DNA of 14,257 nucleotides from AC-32 sp038236705 (lineage in GTDB: Bacteria; Actinomycetota; Thermoleophilia; Gaiellales; Gaiellaceae), in contig JBBRZN010000050.1 in the NCBI GenBank assembly GCA_038236705.1, positions 1-14,257 on the forward strand, given 5' to 3'. The notes under the pieces were generated by a model. That model had not been told where the DNA came from and ran no database searches. It saw only the letters and a list, made by a program, of their open reading frames with translations. Numbering within the stretch: position 1 is the stretch's first letter; each line of letters starts with the position of its first letter. Positions 11,430 through 14,257 of this stretch are shown in pieces. A program made the translations under genes and the position numbers.

Positions 11430-13111
11430 CAGTAGGTCCGCTCCATCGGCGTCCACTTGGTCATCGTGACCGGCTTCCAGCCGAGCTTCGGCTTGGCGCC
11501 TTCCATGCTTACGATCGTGTGCTTGAGGTAGTTCTCGTCGTCGCGCTCGGGGTAGTCGTACGGCCTGGCGTGGGCGCCGCGACTCTCCTTGCGCTCGATT
11601 CCGGAGACCACCATGCAGGCGGCCAGGTCGAGCATGAAGCCGAGCTCCAGCGCCTGGGTGAGGTCGTTGTTGAAGACCTGGCCCTTGTCCTCGACGACCA
11701 CGCGCTCGTAGCGCGCGCGCAGCCCCTCGACGATCTCGCCCTGCTGCTTCATCTGGTCCTCGCGTCGGAAGACGCCGAAGTTCTCGTGCATGGTCTCGGC
11801 GAGCTCGTTGCGGATCGACCACGGCCGCTCGCCGTCCTTGCGGTCGAGCAGCTCCTGCAGCTCGCGCTCGGTGTCCGCCTCGAGCGAGGAGGGCACCTCG
11901 ACGGTCGTGTGCGAGAGCGCCCAGTCCGCGGCGTGAGCACCTGCGCGCTTGCCGTAGGTGATCGTCTCCATCAGCGCATTGCCGCCGAGCCGGTTGGCGC
12001 CGTGCACCGAGACGCAGGCGCACTCGCCGGCGGCGTAGAGCCCCGTGAGGGAAGTCTGGCCCCAGACGTCGGTATCGACTCCACCCATGTGGTAGTGCGC
12101 GCCCGGCCGGACCGGAATCGGCTCGTAGATCGGGTCGACTCCCGCGAAGGTCATCGCGAGCTCGCGGGTGCCGTGCAGGCGCTCGAGGATCTTCTCCGCG
12201 CCGAGGTGGCGCATGTCGAGCATGACGTTGCCGTCGATCCCGCGACCCTCGTCGATCTCCGTCTGCTCGGCGCGGGAGATGACGTCTCGCGACGCGAGCT
12301 CCATCGCGTTCGGCGCGTAGCGCTTCAGGAAGCGCTCGCCTTCGGAGTTCAGTAGGTAGGCGCCCTCTCCACGGGTGCCTTCGGTGATCAGCACTCCCGT
12401 CGGGGCGAGGGTCGTCGGGTGGAACTGCATCATCTCCATGTCCTCGAGGTCGACCCCGACCCGCAGGGCCTGCGCCATCCCGTCACCCGTGCACGCGTAG
12501 GCGTTGGTGGTGCCGTTGTAGAGCCGCCCGGCGCCGCCCGTGCTGAGGATCACGGTCTTGGCGCCGATCGTCGCGAGGCCGCCGTCGATGAGGTTCCACG
12601 CGATCACGCCCTGGCAGCGCTCCTGATGCTCGATGAGCTTCCAGACGAAGAACTCCTCGTAGACCTTGAGGTCGCGCTTCATCACCTGCTCGTAGAGCAC
12701 ATGCACCAGCACGTGGCCGGTGATGTCGGCCGCGTAAGCCGTGCGGGGCTCGCCGGCGGCGCCGAAGGGGCGCTGCGCGATCCGCCCGTCCTCGGTGCGC
12801 GAGAAGATCGCGCCCCAGTGCTCGAGCTGGTAGACGTCGTCCGGCGCCTCGTTGCAGAGGATCTCGATCGCCTCCTGGTCGCCCAGGTAATCGGAGCCCT
12901 TGACGGTGTCGAAGGCGTGTTTCTCCGGGTCGTCGTCGGACGCGTTCCCGAGCGCCGCGTTGATCCCGCCCTCGGCCGCGCCGGAATGGCTGCGAACCGG
13001 ATGGATCTTGGAGATGAGCGCGACGTCTGCGCCCGCATCATGCGCTTCGATGGCCGCCCGCATCCCCGCGCAGCCTGCCCCGACGACTAGCACGTCGTGC
13101 TTCGCTTCCAC
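11429..13111 (-). CDS. sdhA: Succinate dehydrogenase/fumarate reductase flavoprotein subunit
   Basis: A 560-aa FAD-bearing catalytic subunit interconverting succinate and fumarate. Seen: the FAD loop GAGCAG (11-16); covalent-FAD His H42 in RSHSGAAEGGINAALGN; substrate His H231 in QFHPTTLAPTG; and TEGTRGEGAYLLN (243-255). The catalytic Arg is in ASRDVISR (R275), and HYHMGGVDTD (H341) and GECACVSVHGANRLGGNAL (E363, R374) follow. All active-site residues are present. It begins at GTG 13111 as MEAKHDVLVVGAG with no Tat or other signal peptide, so it is cytoplasmic, unlike the exported MfrA of epsilon-proteobacteria. Sequence alone does not separate dehydrogenase from reductase. It is the first gene of the unit; no ribosome site is visible before the GTG. 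Confidence 0.96.
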   Translation of the reverse strand: MEAKHDVLVVGAGCAGMRAAIEAHDAGADVALISKIHPVRSHSGAAEGGINAALGNASDDDPEKHAFDTVKGSDYLGDQEAIEILCNEAPDDVYQLEHWGAIFSRTEDGRIAQRPFGAAGEPRTAYAADITGHVLVHVLYEQVMKRDLKVYEEFFVWKLIEHQERCQGVIAWNLIDGGLATIGAKTVILSTGGAGRLYNGTTNAYACTGDGMAQALRVGVDLEDMEMMQFHPTTLAPTGVLITEGTRGEGAYLLNSEGERFLKRYAPNAMELASRDVISRAEQTEIDEGRGIDGNVMLDMRHLGAEKILERLHGTRELAMTFAGVDPIYEPIPVRPGAHYHMGGVDTDVWGQTSLTGLYAAGECACVSVHGANRLGGNALMETITYGKRAGAHAADWALSHTTVEVPSSLEADTERELQELLDRKDGERPWSIRNELAETMHENFGVFRREDQMKQQGEIVEGLRARYERVVVEDKGQVFNNDLTQALELGFMLDLAACMVVSGIERKESRGAHARPYDYPERDDENYLKHTIVSMEGAKPKLGWKPVTMTKWTPMERTY

Positions 13112-13120
13112 CGGGAACGG

Positions 13121-13126
13121 ACGCTA
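13121..13126 (-). promoter_or_regulatory. Possible -10 box of the sdhA promoter
   Basis: TAGCGT (TANNNT) on the minus strand, 9 nt before the sdhA GTG, in the 93-bp divergent gap 13112-13204. There is no recognisable -35 and no Shine-Dalgarno sequence, so the mRNA leader would be only a few nt. Low certainty. Confidence 0.3.
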
Positions 13127-13204
13127 TCGGAACGGGGCCGCGCTGCGGCTCGTAACGAATGCGGCGACGGTTTCGACTCGGGCCGCCGCACAAATCCCGA
13201 TGAT

Positions 13205-14257
13205 GTGGGCGTGCTCCGAATCGACAACCACCGTCTGGGCCCGCGGGTCTATGTCCTTGGGGCCCGGGTGCACGAGTGGCATCTGGGCGCCGGGGTCCTG
13301 CTCGCCCTCGCGTTTGGCGCTGCTCTCGACAGGGTCGATCCCGGGCTGGCGTCGGCGGCCGCGGTGCTGCTCGGTGTCTGGCTCGTCGCGAAGGACTGGC
13401 GGGACCTCGTGCCCTCGCAGCGCGACACGGCGTCCTGGCGCCTGGGCCTGCATGGACGCGCCGCTCCCTTGCGTGCTGTGCGGCGGGGGGACCCTTTGCC
13501 GAAGCTGGCCGCGCTGGGAACCGCACTCGCCGGTCTGGTCAACCTCGCCTCCGCGGTGACCCCCAACATCGGCTGGCGCCACCACGTGCTCCTGCGATTC
13601 GCGCCGTTCGAGGCACTACGCCTCTCGCACGCCGTCGCCGTGCCCGCGTCACTGCTCCTGTTCGTGACCGCCCCGTATCTCTGGCGCAAGCGCGAAGGAG
13701 CGCTGCGCCTGGGGATCTTGCTCCTCGTCGGCCTTGGCGTGCTCGACGTGCTCAAGGGCCTCGACTTCGAGGAGTCGGTCGGCAGCTTCTCGGTCGCCGG
13801 TGTGCTCTGGCTCGGACGAGGATCGTTTTGCGTTCGCCACGACCCCGCGACGCTGCGGACCGCCCTGAAGCGGGTGCCAGTCCTCGCCGGGTCGGGCCTC
13901 CTGCTCTGCGGCTTCGCCGTCTGGCTCGCCGCGCCGGAGAGCGCGAGCATCGGCGCGGTGGTGCGCGAAACGATCGCAGCGCTCCTGTGGCAGCCGGGCC
14001 CCCTCCATTTCCACGATGAGCTCGGTTCCGTGGACGAGGCCGTCGGCGTCACAGGCGTGCTGGCTCTCGCCGCGTGCCTCTGGCTCGTCTTCCGTCCGCT
14101 CGCCGCGCCGCATTCCTTCCCCGACCTGCACGTCCGGCGTGCCGCCGGCAAGCTCGTCCGCCGGCACGGCTCGGACACGCTCGCGTACTTCAAGCTCCGC
14201 CGGGATCAGCACTACCTCTTCAGCCCGGACCGGCGCGCCTTCCTCGGCTACCGGGTC
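13205..14257 (+). CDS. Multi-pass membrane protein with phosphatidylglycerol lysyltransferase-like (DUF2156) domain, 3' end outside window
   Basis: The frame is open to the last base (351 codons seen). Roughly seven hydrophobic segments occur near residues 27-41, 48-62, 99-118, 137-159, 168-184, 224-243 and 279-297. They are followed by the start of a DUF2156/MprF-type domain: VRRAAGKLVRRHGSDTLAYFKLRRDQHYLFSPDRRAFLGYRV. The N-terminal VYVLGARVHEWHLGAG also fits actinobacterial relatives. MprF/LysX-type proteins transfer an aminoacyl group from charged tRNA to phosphatidylglycerol, changing surface charge; the catalytic C-terminus is off the window, so this function is inferred. The start is GTG 13205 or GTG 13211; neither has a ribosome site. 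Transcribed away from sdhA. Strong minus-strand open frames opposite it are shadows. Confidence 0.82.
   Translation, partial: MGVLRIDNHRLGPRVYVLGARVHEWHLGAGVLLALAFGAALDRVDPGLASAAAVLLGVWLVAKDWRDLVPSQRDTASWRLGLHGRAAPLRAVRRGDPLPKLAALGTALAGLVNLASAVTPNIGWRHHVLLRFAPFEALRLSHAVAVPASLLLFVTAPYLWRKREGALRLGILLLVGLGVLDVLKGLDFEESVGSFSVAGVLWLGRGSFCVRHDPATLRTALKRVPVLAGSGLLLCGFAVWLAAPESASIGAVVRETIAALLWQPGPLHFHDELGSVDEAVGVTGVLALAACLWLVFRPLAAPHSFPDLHVRRAAGKLVRRHGSDTLAYFKLRRDQHYLFSPDRRAFLGYRV

Noticed and set aside
11430..12023. Upstream extension of the lipoprotein frame into sdhA
   Set aside because: It is the out-of-frame shadow of sdhA; the signal peptide and lipobox begin at ATG 11429.
13249..14193. 314-codon minus-strand open frame opposite the DUF2156 protein
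   Set aside because: Ser/Arg/Pro-rich shadow; the plus frame gives coherent membrane helices and the recognisable HGSDTLAYFKLRRDQHYLFS motif.

Overview
This is a GC-rich, densely packed stretch of bacterial chromosome. Gene content and codon use suggest a high-GC actinobacterium, perhaps of the Thermoleophilia. That placement is an inference from protein style, leaderless-looking starts and a membrane-anchor-free succinate dehydrogenase; no rRNA or other phylogenetic marker is present. No tRNA, rRNA, insertion sequence, prophage or CRISPR array was seen.

Layout. (1) Plus strand, 1-2219: the 3' end of dnaX, a YbaB/EbfC nucleoid protein, a stand-alone cyclic-nucleotide-binding domain protein and recR. 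This is the familiar dnaX-ybaB-recR replication/repair cluster with one extra gene inserted. (2) 2220-2441: a 222-bp structured intergenic region with hairpins. (3) Plus strand, 2442-4620: lysC and asd, overlapping by 8 nt, the first two steps from aspartate to lysine, threonine, methionine and diaminopimelate. lysC carries a good internal ribosome site for a separate regulatory beta subunit. (4) Minus strand, 4704-6730: a DesK/NarL-type sensor kinase and its LuxR-type response regulator, convergent with asd. (5) Minus strand, 6803-7432: a GNAT-like protein. (6) Minus strand, 7532-13111: a tightly coupled six-gene unit reading sdhA, a lipoprotein gene, sdhB, an HdrB-like sdhE, a metallophosphoesterase and an Asp23-family protein. 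(7) Plus strand from 13205, divergent from sdhA and cut by the window end: a membrane protein with a phosphatidylglycerol lysyltransferase-like (DUF2156) domain.

The most interesting region is the sdh unit. SdhB has eight cysteines suited to two [4Fe-4S] clusters instead of the usual [4Fe-4S] plus [3Fe-4S]. SdhE has two complete cysteine-rich CCG motifs. No sdhC or sdhD membrane anchor is present. Together these indicate a 'type E' succinate:quinone oxidoreductase or fumarate reductase. A secreted LppX/LprG-like lipoprotein gene sits between sdhA and sdhB. Two genes in the unit, sdhB and the phosphoesterase, have no ATG, GTG or TTG start where homology puts their N-termini; an ACG and a CTG are the best candidates. 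Several genes have a TANNNT-like -10 box 6-7 nt before the start codon and no Shine-Dalgarno sequence, which suggests leaderless transcription.
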